A DNA stretch of 64,000 nt, from contig NZ_LJPW01000068.1 of the NCBI RefSeq assembly GCF_001400735.1, positions 1 through 64,000 of the forward strand, in the 5' to 3' direction. Made by a program: the position numbers and the translations under genes. Source of the stretch: Pseudomonas caricapapayae (lineage in GTDB: Bacteria > Pseudomonadota > Gammaproteobacteria > Pseudomonadales > Pseudomonadaceae). The stretch's first letter is position 1, and each line of letters starts with the position of its first letter. The notes beneath the pieces are model-generated. The model was not told the origin of the DNA. It searched no databases and was given only the letters and a program-made list of their open reading frames with translations. This document shows positions 44,963 through 54,250 of the stretch, piece by piece.

Positions 44963-45097
44963 CTGAAAGAATCAGGTTACTTCCGCTCACGAAAAATCTG
45001 TCCTGAAGGACCTTTCTTTCGGCCTTTTCTCTTTCCTGCGTATGACCTTTCCTAGAAAATCCCGGGGCCTTGCGCCTGCCAAATCTGCACACTAGGC

Positions 45098-45314
45098 TGC
45101 GTCGGTCGCTGGGTTTTCAGCGATCGGGTTTAGCAGCCTGTTTGTGGATACAAGTGGCGCAAGTGCCGTTTATGGCGGCTTTGCGTGGGGCACCTTCGGG
45201 TGCGCCGGTTGCTTGCGCTTGTTCCACACCGGTCTGCTAACCCGCGTCAAAGTCGCCACCCTTGTTTGTTTGGCAGCAAGCATTCGGTGGCCTTTTCAGC
45301 TAAAGGAACAAGCG
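45098..45314 (+). promoter_or_regulatory. Structured leader upstream of a small DUF6124-like gene
   Basis: Non-coding segment with several hairpins: CGGTCGCTGGG/TCAGCGATCGGG around 45105-45128 and a strong UUCG-tetraloop stem GGGGCACC-TTCG-GGTGCGCC at 45187-45206 (one mismatch), then CTAACCCGCGTCAAAGTCGC. The same succession of elements occurs, from memory, before many small genes of this family in Pseudomonas. It looks like a conserved 5' leader or small RNA; I know no name for it. Confidence 0.5.
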
Positions 45315-45530
45315 ATGATCAACTCAACTCCGTCCCCCCCAAACCCTTCATCCCTCGAAGACTCCCTGATACAGGTCAGCGAAATACTGAGCTGTGCTTC
45401 TGCCAGCGCTTATGAAACCGGTGACCGCCTCAATGGCCTGAAACGTGATCTGGCGTTCTCGGTGGTGCATCTGATCAATATGGCCAAGGCCGAGCTCGAG
45501 CGCTCGCTGGAATGCGTTCAGAGGCATTGA
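45315..45530 (+). CDS. Short DUF6124-like protein
   Basis: 71-residue cytoplasmic protein with AAAGGA before the ATG. SLIQVSEILSCASASAYETG and DLAFSVVHLINMAKAELERS resemble the C-terminal helices of the Pseudomonas DUF6124 family (usually 100-130 aa), so this is a shortened member lacking most of the N-terminal half. Function unknown. Confidence 0.6.
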   Translation: MINSTPSPPNPSSLEDSLIQVSEILSCASASAYETGDRLNGLKRDLAFSVVHLINMAKAELERSLECVQRH

Positions 45531-45632
45531 GGTTACCTAGCAATTCTACGAGTAGCTGATGCCTGCTTAACCCTTCATTGTGAGGGTCAGTGAGGCACGC
45601 CTTGCCTCATCCATCGCAACCGGTTACTCGTC

Positions 45633-46358
45633 ATGCCTCAGCAAATCAGCCTGTGCCGATACAGCTACGATGCGCTGGACCGCATCGCAACCCGTACCTC
45701 GCTCGCCGGTGCTATCGCTCGTGCAGCCCGTCAGTCCGGTGCGCTGCCGGGGTTCAATGGCGAGCTGCTTGATTCCAGCACCGGCCACTACCTGTTGGGC
45801 AATGGCTATCGCGCCTATAACCCGGTGCTCATGCGCTTCAACAGCCCCGACAGCCTGAGCCCGTTCGGCAAGGGCGGGTTGAATGCGTATGCGTACTGTG
45901 CGGGGGATCCGGTCAATCGCAGCGATCCTGACGGGCGTGAGTTCATAGACGTATTGCTTACGTCGACCTACATCGCTGCGGGGCTTCTTACTGCAGGCAT
46001 TGGCTTATTGCTGGCTCGGTCATCAGTGAAAGCGGTGCTCCGAGGGGTGAAAGTGAAGCCCACTCCGAATGCAACGTTTGATTTGAACGCCATTGCGACA
46101 GCGCCCCGGAGATCAGCCAACACGACCGAGAAGATTTCAGCAGCTGTTGCGGTAGGGGCGGTTGCAGCCGGCGTGACATGGGCCTCTTCCTATATTGTCA
46201 GAAGTATTGATCCTGATTCAGAGGCAGCGCGTCCGTTGGCGGCGATTGCTGTCGCTTTTTCCGTGCCGACCCTGGTTGCGCGCAGCGTGAATCTTGCTCG
46301 CACAGAGCTTGCCAAGCGCGCAGCACGCCGGGCCGTTATTCAAGTAACCCGGCTTTAA
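45633..46358 (+). CDS. Orphan RHS core-domain fragment with internal deletion
   Basis: 241 aa. Begins CRYSYDALDRIATRTSLAG and soon reaches the RHS-associated core FNGELLDSSTGHYLLGNGYRAYNPVLMRFNSPDSLSPFGKGGLNAYAY, ending PVNRSDPDGRE. In comparable Pseudomonas proteins about 70 or more residues of YD-type sequence lie between these two blocks; here they are replaced by AIARAARQSGAL. The variable C-terminus has two hydrophobic segments (YIAAGLLTAGIGLLLA and AAVAVGAVAAGVTWASSYIV). Possibly a small toxin-tip remnant. Confidence 0.7.
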   Translation: MPQQISLCRYSYDALDRIATRTSLAGAIARAARQSGALPGFNGELLDSSTGHYLLGNGYRAYNPVLMRFNSPDSLSPFGKGGLNAYAYCAGDPVNRSDPDGREFIDVLLTSTYIAAGLLTAGIGLLLARSSVKAVLRGVKVKPTPNATFDLNAIATAPRRSANTTEKISAAVAVGAVAAGVTWASSYIVRSIDPDSEAARPLAAIAVAFSVPTLVARSVNLARTELAKRAARRAVIQVTRL

Positions 46359-46508
46359 GAGATAGCATCGGGAGGGGCTCTTGAATGCCTAGTACGCTTG
46401 ATAGTATTGGCTGCCATCCCGTTGTGCCACTCTGAGGTTCCCTGCAACAGGTAATGCCATGTTGCTCCAAACGGAATTCCGGTGTTAACACCATGGAGAG
46501 GTAATGAA

Positions 46509-47060
46509 ATGAAGACGGCGGGATATATCAGCAAATTGTGCAGGCCGCACAGTGCCCGTATCAAGACGGTTGCGATGGTGACAGTGTTGTCAGCCTTGCT
46601 GGGGTGCCAGCCTCGCATGGTCGTCTCGACAGTACCTCTTGAAGTGCCACCGTCAGCCGGTAAAAGTGCTGCGCTGGAATTATGGAAAAGAGACAGCAGT
46701 GCTCCTGGAGGGTGGAAAATGACATGCAGCCTTCCATGGAAGGAGCAACTTTTGCAAATGGGCAGCGACTACAGTTGTGGGAATGATAATGCTACGGCTT
46801 ACAGGTTAAGTAACGTTTACCCTATAGACGGAAGGCCCACCGTCATCGGTTTTTATGACGATAGATGCGATGACGGTAATCGTTTTGATGACGATTTTTA
46901 TAAATACAGATTGAGCAAGGTTATAGAGAACTTCTGGCCTAACTCTCTGGCACCCGATCTTCCGTTGGGTGAAGTAACGGACGGGTTGGTCTATTTTGAG
47001 GGGAAGTACAAAAACGGTATTGATGGGAAGCTATCCTGTGTGCAAATCTACAAAGAATAG
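46509..47060 (+). CDS. Hypothetical lipoprotein
   Basis: 183 aa with a lipoprotein-like signal (MVTVLSALLGCQP, Cys about residue 33). The mature part has four Cys in CSLPWKEQ, YSCGNDNA, DDRCDDGN and LSCVQIY, and an acidic loop. GAGAGG lies at good distance from the ATG at 46509. No family recognised. It follows the RHS fragment on the same strand and could be its immunity protein; that is speculation. Base composition is lower in GC than neighbours. Confidence 0.65.
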   Translation: MKTAGYISKLCRPHSARIKTVAMVTVLSALLGCQPRMVVSTVPLEVPPSAGKSAALELWKRDSSAPGGWKMTCSLPWKEQLLQMGSDYSCGNDNATAYRLSNVYPIDGRPTVIGFYDDRCDDGNRFDDDFYKYRLSKVIENFWPNSLAPDLPLGEVTDGLVYFEGKYKNGIDGKLSCVQIYKE

Positions 47061-47351
47061 TGCTGAATAAATAATTGTGGAGGCAAGGGGCACGGCGTGC
47101 AGTTACTCATGTGCACCAGCGCCCCTGCGCTTTTCAGTCGGCGTCTCTGAGGTACTACCGGATGGTAGTCCTCGTCAGACCACTCATTCCTGCTTTTTTG
47201 GTCAAAAAGCACGGCAGGTCTGGCCCACTTCGAGCGATTGCAGTGCAAAAGCTCTTTACCCAATGAACCCTCCCCCTCGCACAAAGTCGCATGCTCACGT
47301 TATTCTCTCGCCCTATCGCGCCCGCACCCGGCAGCCGCACAAGGAGTCTGC

Positions 47352-48470
47352 ATGCCCGTTCTTCCTTCTGGACTGATTACACTCGGTCTCGCCGTTGCCC
47401 TGGCGGCGCTGGCGGGCTGTGGCGAGGAAAAACCGGCTGCCCCGGAGTTGCCGCGAGTCTATGTGCAAACGGTGAAAAGCGCTGACTTTGCTGCCAGCGT
47501 CGCCCTGACCGGTGATGTTCAGGCGCGGGTGCAGACCCGTCTTTCATTCCGGGTCAACGGCAAGATCATTCAGCGTAATGTCGATGTGGGTGACCGGGTC
47601 ACTGCACGGCAGATTCTGGCCCGGCTCGACCCCAAGGACCTGCAGATCAATGTCGATTCGGCCGCCGCCTCCGTGGCCGCCGAGCAGGCCCGCGTGAGTC
47701 AGGCCCGCGCAGCGTTTGTCCGCCAGCAGAAACTGCTGCCCAAAGGCTACACCAGCCGCAGCGAATATGACTCTGCCCAGGCCGCCTTGCACGGCAGTGA
47801 AAGCTCGTTGAAGGCGGCACAGGCGCAGTTGGCCAATGCGCGTGAGCAGCTGGGTTATACCGCACTGGCCGCTGATGCGCCGGGTGTGATCACGGCGCGT
47901 CAGGCCGAAGTCGGGCAAGTGGTGCAGGCCACGGTGCCGATTTTCGATCTGGCGCGCGACGGTGATCGGGATGCCGTGTTCAATGTGTACGAATCGCTGT
48001 TCGTTCAGCCGCCGACCAATCAGCCCGTGCAGGTCACGCTCCTCGACAATCCGGCTATCGAAGTCAGCGGCAAGGTGCGTGAAGTGACCCCGGCGGTGTC
48101 GGCGCAAACCGGCACCTTGCAGGTCAAGATCGCGCTGGACCCGTTGCCCGACGGCATGGACCTCGGCTCGGTGGTCAGCGTAGCGCTGAGCGCTCCGGCC
48201 AATGCCAGTGTCGAACTGCCTTGGGCGGCACTGACCAAGGACCTTGGCGAGCAGTTGGGCAAGCCCGCCGTGTGGGTGGTCGACGAGCAGGGCAAGGTCA
48301 ACTTGCGCAAGGTTACCGTCACCCGTTACCTGACCTCTAAAGTCATCATCGGCGCCGGGCTAAAAAGTGGAGAGAAAGTCGTGGTGGCAGGTGGACAATT
48401 GCTACACCCGGACATGCAGGTCGAGATTGCCGAGCAACCCGGACAACAGAATGCGCAGGTGCAGCCATGA
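47352..48470 (+). CDS. RND efflux periplasmic adaptor, first (TriA-like)
   Basis: 372-residue membrane-fusion lipoprotein (LAALAGC lipobox). Lipoyl half-motifs RLSFRVNGKIIQRNVDVGDRV and DAPGVITARQAEVGQVV flank a coiled coil hairpin (about 90-165). AAGGAG precedes the ATG at 47352; the frame is open upstream without coding character. First of three overlapping genes. The two-adaptor plus one-pump layout matches TriABC of P. aeruginosa, a triclosan efflux system that recruits an unlinked outer-membrane channel. Confidence 0.88.
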   Translation: MPVLPSGLITLGLAVALAALAGCGEEKPAAPELPRVYVQTVKSADFAASVALTGDVQARVQTRLSFRVNGKIIQRNVDVGDRVTARQILARLDPKDLQINVDSAAASVAAEQARVSQARAAFVRQQKLLPKGYTSRSEYDSAQAALHGSESSLKAAQAQLANAREQLGYTALAADAPGVITARQAEVGQVVQATVPIFDLARDGDRDAVFNVYESLFVQPPTNQPVQVTLLDNPAIEVSGKVREVTPAVSAQTGTLQVKIALDPLPDGMDLGSVVSVALSAPANASVELPWAALTKDLGEQLGKPAVWVVDEQGKVNLRKVTVTRYLTSKVIIGAGLKSGEKVVVAGGQLLHPDMQVEIAEQPGQQNAQVQP

Positions 48471-49552
48471 ATCGCCTGTCATTCCTGTTGCTGGGCGGCC
48501 TGCTGTCGAGCGGCTTTCTGTTGAGTGGCTGTGGCAAGGACGAAACCCCTCCAGAGCCGGTACGACCGGTCGTCTTCATTGACGCCCGACCTGAATCCGT
48601 TCAGGACTTCGGACGCTTCGCAGGCAATATCCAGGCGCGCTATCAAAGTGTGCTGGGCTTTCGTGTGGCGGGTCGTATTGCCCGGCGCAACGTCGACGTC
48701 GGCAGTGAAGTAAAAAAAGGCGATTTGCTTGCGACCCTTGATCCGACCGACCAGCAGAACACCGTGCGTGCCCGCCAGGGCGATCTGGCCAATGTGCAGG
48801 CGCAGTGGATCAACGCCCAGGCCAATGCCCGTCGTCAGCAGGAGCTGTTCGACCGCGGCGTCGGTGCCCAGGCGCAACTGGACATCGCGCTGACCGACCT
48901 GAAGACTGCCAATTCGTCACTGGAGCAGGCCAGGGCGGCCGCGCAACAGGCGCGCGATCAGTTGAGCTACAGCGAGCTGCGCAGTGATCACGATGCCGTG
49001 GTCACCGAATGGAAAGTCGAGGCCGGGCAAGTCGTGACTGCCGGGCAGGAAGTCGTGACCCTGGCGCGGCCGGACATCAAGGAAGCGGTGATCGACCTGC
49101 CCGATACCCTGGCCGACCAATTGCCGTCCGACGTGGTATTCACCGTCGCCAGTCAGCTGCACCCGGAAGTCAACACCACGGCGATCATCCGTGAAATCGA
49201 ACCCCAGGCCGACCGCACCACGCGTACTCGCCGTGCGCGTCTGTCGCTGGCAGAAACCCCCGCAGCGTTCCGACTGGGCACGGCCATCAGTGTGACGCTC
49301 AGCTCGACCATCACGCCGCGCATGCGTCTGCCGATCAATGCCCTGCAGGAAGTCGATGGCAAACGCCAGATCTGGATCGTCGATCCGCAGAGTCAGACGG
49401 TCAACCCCAGAGCCGTCAATATTGCCAGCCGTGACAGCGACTCCTTCGTGCTGACCGATGGCGTCAAACCGGGTGAAAAAGTGGTAAGCGCGGGCGTCAA
49501 CAGCCTCAAACCGGGTCAGAAAGTCAAAGTCGATGAGGAAAGCCCGCGATGA
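48467..49552 (+). CDS. RND efflux periplasmic adaptor, second (TriB-like)
   Basis: 361-residue adaptor lipoprotein (GFLLSGC). VLGFRVAGRIARRNVDVGSEV and SDHDAVVTEWKVEAGQVV are the lipoyl halves. Clearly paralogous to the preceding adaptor and overlapping both neighbours by 4 bp. The pair probably forms mixed hexamers on the pump. Confidence 0.88.
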   Translation: MNRLSFLLLGGLLSSGFLLSGCGKDETPPEPVRPVVFIDARPESVQDFGRFAGNIQARYQSVLGFRVAGRIARRNVDVGSEVKKGDLLATLDPTDQQNTVRARQGDLANVQAQWINAQANARRQQELFDRGVGAQAQLDIALTDLKTANSSLEQARAAAQQARDQLSYSELRSDHDAVVTEWKVEAGQVVTAGQEVVTLARPDIKEAVIDLPDTLADQLPSDVVFTVASQLHPEVNTTAIIREIEPQADRTTRTRRARLSLAETPAAFRLGTAISVTLSSTITPRMRLPINALQEVDGKRQIWIVDPQSQTVNPRAVNIASRDSDSFVLTDGVKPGEKVVSAGVNSLKPGQKVKVDEESPR

Positions 49553-52500
49553 AAGGGAATTTCAATTTATCCGAGTGGGCCATCAAGCATCAGTCGTTCG
49601 TCTGGTACCTGATGTTCGTCGCGCTGTTGATGGGCGTGTTTTCCTACATGAAGCTGGGGCGCGAGGAAGACCCGTCCTTCACCATCAAGACCATGATTAT
49701 CCAGACTCGCTGGCCTGGCGCGACCGTGGACGAGACGCTGAAGCAGGTCACTGACCGCATCGAGAAGAAGCTCGAAGAACTGGACTCACTGGACTACGTG
49801 AAGAGCTACACCCGACCGGGCGAGTCCACGGTCTTCGTGTACCTGCGTGACACCACCAGCGCCAAGGCGATACCGGAGATCTGGTATCAGGTGCGCAAGA
49901 AGGTCGATGACATTCGTGGCCAGTTCCCGCAGGGGCTGCAAGGCCCGTCATTCAACGACGAGTTCGGCGATGTGTACGGCTCGATCTATGCGTTTACCGC
50001 AGACGGTTTCTCGATGCGTCAGTTGCGTGACTACGTCGAGAAGGTTCGCGCCGACATCCGCGAAGTGCCCGGTCTGGGCAAGGTCGAGATGATCGGTCAG
50101 CAGGATGAAGTGCTGTACCTGAACTTCTCGACCCGCAAACTCGCTGCATTGGGCATCGACCAGAGCCAGGTGGTGCAAAGCCTGCAATCACAGAACGCGG
50201 TGACGCCTGCCGGGGTGATCGAAGCCGGGCCGGAGCGTATCTCGGTGCGTACCTCCGGCCAGTTCGCGTCCGAAAAGGATCTGGCTGCAGTCAATCTGCG
50301 CATCAATGACCGTTTTTACCGTCTGAGCGACATTGCTGACATAGCCCGTGGCTACACCGATCCGCCCAAACCGCTGTTCCGCTTCGATGGCAAACCGGCG
50401 ATCGGTCTGGCCATCGCGATGCAGAAGGGCGGCAACATCCAGTCGTTCGGCAAGGCGCTGCATGAGCGTATGGACGCCACAACGGCGGAGCTGCCAGTCG
50501 GCATTGGCGTGCACAAGGTGTCGGATCAGGCCGAGGTGGTGAACAAGGCTGTGGGCGGCTTCACCAGCGCGTTGTTCGAGGCGGTAATCATCGTGCTTTT
50601 GGTCAGCTTCGTCAGCCTCGGGTTTCGCGCAGGACTGGTGGTCGCGTGTTCGATTCCGCTGGTGCTGGCGATGGTGTTCGTGTTCATGGAATACAGCGGC
50701 ATCACCATGCAACGGATCTCCCTTGGCGCGCTGATCATTGCCCTCGGCCTGCTGGTGGATGACGCCATGATTACCGTGGAAATGATGGTCACACGGTTGG
50801 AAATGGGGGAATCCAAGGAGCAGGCCGCGACTTACGCCTACACCTCGACAGCGTTCCCGATGCTCACCGGTACGCTGGTGACTGTGGCCGGCTTTGTGCC
50901 GATCGGCCTGAACAACAGCTCGGCGGGGGAATACACATTCACGCTGTTTGCCGTGATTGCTGTGGCGATGCTGGTCTCGTGGCTGGTTGCCGTGCTGTTT
51001 GCACCGGTGATCGGCGTGCATATTCTGAGCGCCAACATCAAGCCGAAATCCGAAGAGCCCGGCCGCATAGGCCGGGCATTCAACGGCAGCATGCTCTGGG
51101 CCATGCGTCATCGCTGGCTGGCGATTGGCATCACGATAGGGTTGTTCGCTGCGTCGCTGTTCTCCATGCAGTTCGTGCAGAACCAGTTCTTCCCGTCGTC
51201 GGACCGCCCGGAAATTCTGGTCGATCTGAACCTGCCGCAGAACGCCTCGATCAACGAGACGCGCAAGGTGGTGGATCGTTTTGAAGCGAGCCTCAAGGAC
51301 GATCCGGACATCGAGCGCTGGAGCACCTATATCGGCCAGGGCGCGTTGCGTTTCTACCTGCCTCTCGATCAGCAACTGGAAAACCCGTTCTACGCCCAGC
51401 TGGTGATTGTCAGCAAAGGCCTGGAAGAGCGTGGCGCGTTGACTGCCCGCCTGCAAAAACGCCTGCGTGATGACTTCGTCGGCATCGGGTCGTATGTGCA
51501 GGCGCTGGAGATGGGCCCTCCGGTGGGTCGTCCGTTGCAGTATCGCGTCAGCGGCGAGAACATCGACAAGGTGCGTCAGCACGCCATCGAGCTGGCTACG
51601 CTGCTCGATCAGAACACGCATGTGGGCGAGGTGATCTACGACTGGAACGAGCCAGGCAAGGTGCTGCGCATCGACATCAATCAGGACAAGGCCCGGCAGT
51701 TGGGTCTGTCGTCCGAAGACGTTGCCAAGCTGATGAACAGCGTGGTCAGCGGTTCTACCGTGACCCAGGTGCGTGACGATATCTATCTGATCAACGTGAT
51801 CGGACGTGCCGAAGATGCCGAGCGCGGTACACCGGAAACCCTGCAGAACCTGCAAATCGTGACGCCGAGCGGTACTTCCATTCCGTTGCTGGCCTTTGCC
51901 ACGGTCGGTTATGAGCTGGAGCAGCCGCTGGTCTGGCGTCGCGATCGCCAGCCGACCATTACCGTGAAAGGTGCCGTGCGAGACGCGATTCAGCCGACCG
52001 ATCTGGTCAAACAGTTGCAACCGGAAATCGACAAGTTTGCCGCTGGCCTGCCGGTCGGCTACAAGGTTGCGACCGGCGGCACGGTCGAGGAAAGCAGCAA
52101 GGCGCAAGGGCCGATTGCCAGCGTTGCGCCGCTGATGTTGTTCCTCATGGCAACGTTCCTGATGATCCAGCTGCACAGCGTGCAGAAGATGTTTCTGGTG
52201 GCCAGTGTCGCGCCACTGGGCTTGATCGGTGTGGTGCTGGCGCTTATCCCGACCGGCACGCCACTGGGTTTCGTGGCTATTCTCGGGGTGCTGGCGCTGA
52301 TTGGTATCATCATCCGCAACTCGGTCATTCTGGTGACCCAGATCGACGCCTACGAGCGCAGTGGCTACCTGCCCTGGGACGCGGTGGTCGAAGCCACCGA
52401 ACATCGCCGCCGGCCAATTCTGTTGACGGCGGCAGCGGCCAGTCTGGGCATGATCCCTATCGCTCGGGAAGTGTTCTGGGGGCCGATGGCCTACGCCATG

Positions 52501-52650
52501 ATCGGCGGCATCATCATCGCCACCCTGCTGACGTTGCTGTTCCTGCCCGCGTTGTATGTGGCCTGGTATCGCATCAAGGAACCCACCGATGAACAGCGTC
52601 AGGAAGCGGCGGACAATGACGAGGGTGAACACGCGCAGCCAGCGCATTGA
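49549..52650 (+). CDS. RND multidrug efflux pump (TriC-like)
   Basis: 1033-residue proton-driven inner-membrane transporter with two six-span halves and large periplasmic loops. N-terminal WAIKHQSFVWYLMFVALLMG, GREEDPSFTIKTMIIQTRWPG, central LGALIIALGLLVDDAMITVEMM (span 4 Asp pair for proton relay), C-terminal ILGVLALIGIIIRNSVILVTQID. No outer-membrane channel gene follows. A degenerate REP region comes after the stop. Confidence 0.93.
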   Translation: MKGNFNLSEWAIKHQSFVWYLMFVALLMGVFSYMKLGREEDPSFTIKTMIIQTRWPGATVDETLKQVTDRIEKKLEELDSLDYVKSYTRPGESTVFVYLRDTTSAKAIPEIWYQVRKKVDDIRGQFPQGLQGPSFNDEFGDVYGSIYAFTADGFSMRQLRDYVEKVRADIREVPGLGKVEMIGQQDEVLYLNFSTRKLAALGIDQSQVVQSLQSQNAVTPAGVIEAGPERISVRTSGQFASEKDLAAVNLRINDRFYRLSDIADIARGYTDPPKPLFRFDGKPAIGLAIAMQKGGNIQSFGKALHERMDATTAELPVGIGVHKVSDQAEVVNKAVGGFTSALFEAVIIVLLVSFVSLGFRAGLVVACSIPLVLAMVFVFMEYSGITMQRISLGALIIALGLLVDDAMITVEMMVTRLEMGESKEQAATYAYTSTAFPMLTGTLVTVAGFVPIGLNNSSAGEYTFTLFAVIAVAMLVSWLVAVLFAPVIGVHILSANIKPKSEEPGRIGRAFNGSMLWAMRHRWLAIGITIGLFAASLFSMQFVQNQFFPSSDRPEILVDLNLPQNASINETRKVVDRFEASLKDDPDIERWSTYIGQGALRFYLPLDQQLENPFYAQLVIVSKGLEERGALTARLQKRLRDDFVGIGSYVQALEMGPPVGRPLQYRVSGENIDKVRQHAIELATLLDQNTHVGEVIYDWNEPGKVLRIDINQDKARQLGLSSEDVAKLMNSVVSGSTVTQVRDDIYLINVIGRAEDAERGTPETLQNLQIVTPSGTSIPLLAFATVGYELEQPLVWRRDRQPTITVKGAVRDAIQPTDLVKQLQPEIDKFAAGLPVGYKVATGGTVEESSKAQGPIASVAPLMLFLMATFLMIQLHSVQKMFLVASVAPLGLIGVVLALIPTGTPLGFVAILGVLALIGIIIRNSVILVTQIDAYERSGYLPWDAVVEATEHRRRPILLTAAAASLGMIPIAREVFWGPMAYAMIGGIIIATLLTLLFLPALYVAWYRIKEPTDEQRQEAADNDEGEHAQPAH

Positions 52651-52726
52651 TATGCGTTGGAGCGAGACGCACTCTCCAACGCTCAGCGTTATATGCAAGC
52701 TCTGAAACGCCCGCAAGATGGGGCTT

Positions 52727-52880
52727 TCAGGCTTCTGCCCGCAGGGCGTGGGGGCGACCGGGGCGGCGATCCGCATTGTTCGCGAAGACGATGTTTTAGG
52801 CGCTGCATTTTCGGCGGCTATACCAACCCTTTCGCGAACAAGCGAAGCGTCGCCCGGTCCGCTCCCACGGCCTTCGGCCA
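52727..52880. repeat. Degenerate REP-like doublet
   Basis: GGGCGTGGGGGCGACCGG at the left and AGCGAAGCGTCGCCCGGTCC then CGCTCCCACGG at the right are decayed versions of the GTGGGAGCG family, with TTCGCGAA-type inner arms. It lies between the pump gene and the convergent methyltransferase gene. Confidence 0.65.
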
Positions 52881-52925
52881 GAGTCAAAAACAGACTTGTG
52901 TATGACACGGAGCATGAAAGGCAGT

Positions 52926-53549
52926 CTAGCGCCGCCAGACACTCGCCAGCCAAGGCTGCTGATCCCTCGGCAGCCCGGCGGGACGGTAGTAGTGCTCCAG
53001 TTCGGTAAACCCTGCTTCGGTCAGCAGTTCGCGCCATGTTTCGAGGTCGTGATATGCACCATAACGTTCGCCGTTCCAGCCTTCCTGATTCTCACCACGC
53101 GGGTTGGAACTGAACAGTACGCCGCCCGGTTTGAGCGTGGCATGCAGCTGACGCAGTACACGTGGCAGTTCCTGCCTGGGGACGTGGAACAGCACCGCAT
53201 TGGCGAAGATGCCATCGAAACGGCCTTGCGGCAGGTCAAGTTCAAGGAAGTTCTGCTGCAACACTTCGCAACCGGTCTCGGTGCGGGCCATTTCGGCGAA
53301 ACGTTCGGAGCCGTCGAGCCCGACCGCGACATGTCCCATTGCCGTGAACGTTTTCAGGTCTCGCCCCGGCCCACAGCCGAAATCGAGAATCTGCCACGGT
53401 CCCGGGCCTTCGATGTGGCGCAGCAATGCATCGATATTCTGGCTGACATCGTGATCGCGGGTGCCTTCGCGGAAGTCGTCGGCTACACGGTTGTAATGAC
53501 TGACGGTGGTCGAGGTAATCTGCGCAAGGGTCTGAGGGTCGAGCGTCAT
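52926..53549 (-). CDS. Class I SAM-dependent methyltransferase
   Basis: 207 aa. Motif I ILDFGCGPGRDLKTF, motif II region VAVGLDGSERFAEMAR, and FDGIFANAVLFHVPRQELP. Ends with LEHYYRPAGLPRDQQPWLASVWR, a pattern seen in a group of small bacterial methyltransferases. Substrate unknown. Separated by 56 bp from metI upstream on the same strand, so it may be read through from that operon. Confidence 0.85.
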   Translation of the reverse strand: MTLDPQTLAQITSTTVSHYNRVADDFREGTRDHDVSQNIDALLRHIEGPGPWQILDFGCGPGRDLKTFTAMGHVAVGLDGSERFAEMARTETGCEVLQQNFLELDLPQGRFDGIFANAVLFHVPRQELPRVLRQLHATLKPGGVLFSSNPRGENQEGWNGERYGAYHDLETWRELLTEAGFTELEHYYRPAGLPRDQQPWLASVWRR

Positions 53550-53605
53550 AAAGGGCGGTCCGGCAAAGGAAGACCGCCAATATACCCCCGCTGCGCTGTC
53601 GCTGC

Positions 53606-54250
53606 TCAGCGCCTGTCGAAGCTGCGTGCCAATCGGTCGCCGCCCAGCTGTACCAGCGCCACTACGGCCACCAGCAAGACAATCACAGTGAGCATCACCT
53701 GCGTGTCGAAGCGCTGATAGCCATAGCGATAGGCGATATCGCCCAGCCCGCCTGCGCCGATGGCACCGGCCATGGCCGACGAGTTGATCATCGTCACCAG
53801 CGTGATGGTAAAGCCGCCGACGATGCCCGGACGCGCTTCCGGGAGCAGCACATGCCAGATGATATGCCAGCGGCGACAGCCCATCGCTTGCGCCGCCTCG
53901 ACCAGACCATGATCGACCTCACGCAGGCTGACTTCGGCGATTCGTGCAAAGAACGGCGTGGCCGCGATGGTCAGGGGCACAACGGCTGCCCACACCCCGT
54001 ATGTAGTACCGACGATCATCCGTGTGAAGGGGATCAGCGCAACCATCAGGATCAGAAAGGGTATCGAGCGAAACAGGTTCACGAAGGCACCCAGCACCCG
54101 GTTGATCCCCGGTGCTTCGTAGATGCCGCCTTTGGAGCTTGTGACCAGAATCACCGCCAGCGGGATGCCCAGCAGCAACGCGATCAACGACGACACGCCG
54201 ACCATCAGAAAGGTGTCTAGGGTGCCTTGCAGCAAACGATCAACCCACAT
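53606..54250 (-). CDS. metI: Methionine-type ABC transporter permease
   Basis: 214-residue permease with five or six spans. [20 protein letters not shown] and the EAA loop [28 protein letters not shown] are typical for MetI. The ATG at 54250 overlaps the metN 3' end by 11 bp; the frame extends far upstream inside metN but without MetI similarity. Confidence 0.9.
   Translation of the reverse strand: MWVDRLLQGTLDTFLMVGVSSLIALLLGIPLAVILVTSSKGGIYEAPGINRVLGAFVNLFRSIPFLILMVALIPFTRMIVGTTYGVWAAVVPLTIAATPFFARIAEVSLREVDHGLVEAAQAMGCRRWHIIWHVLLPEARPGIVGGFTITLVTMINSSAMAGAIGAGGLGDIAYRYGYQRFDTQVMLTVIVLLVAVVALVQLGGDRLARSFDRR

Noticed and set aside
50188..53037. A 949-codon open frame on the minus strand opposite the RND pump gene
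   Set aside because: It is the antisense shadow of a high-GC gene; its translation is rich in His, Gln and Arg without family motifs, while the plus strand has unmistakable RND motifs.
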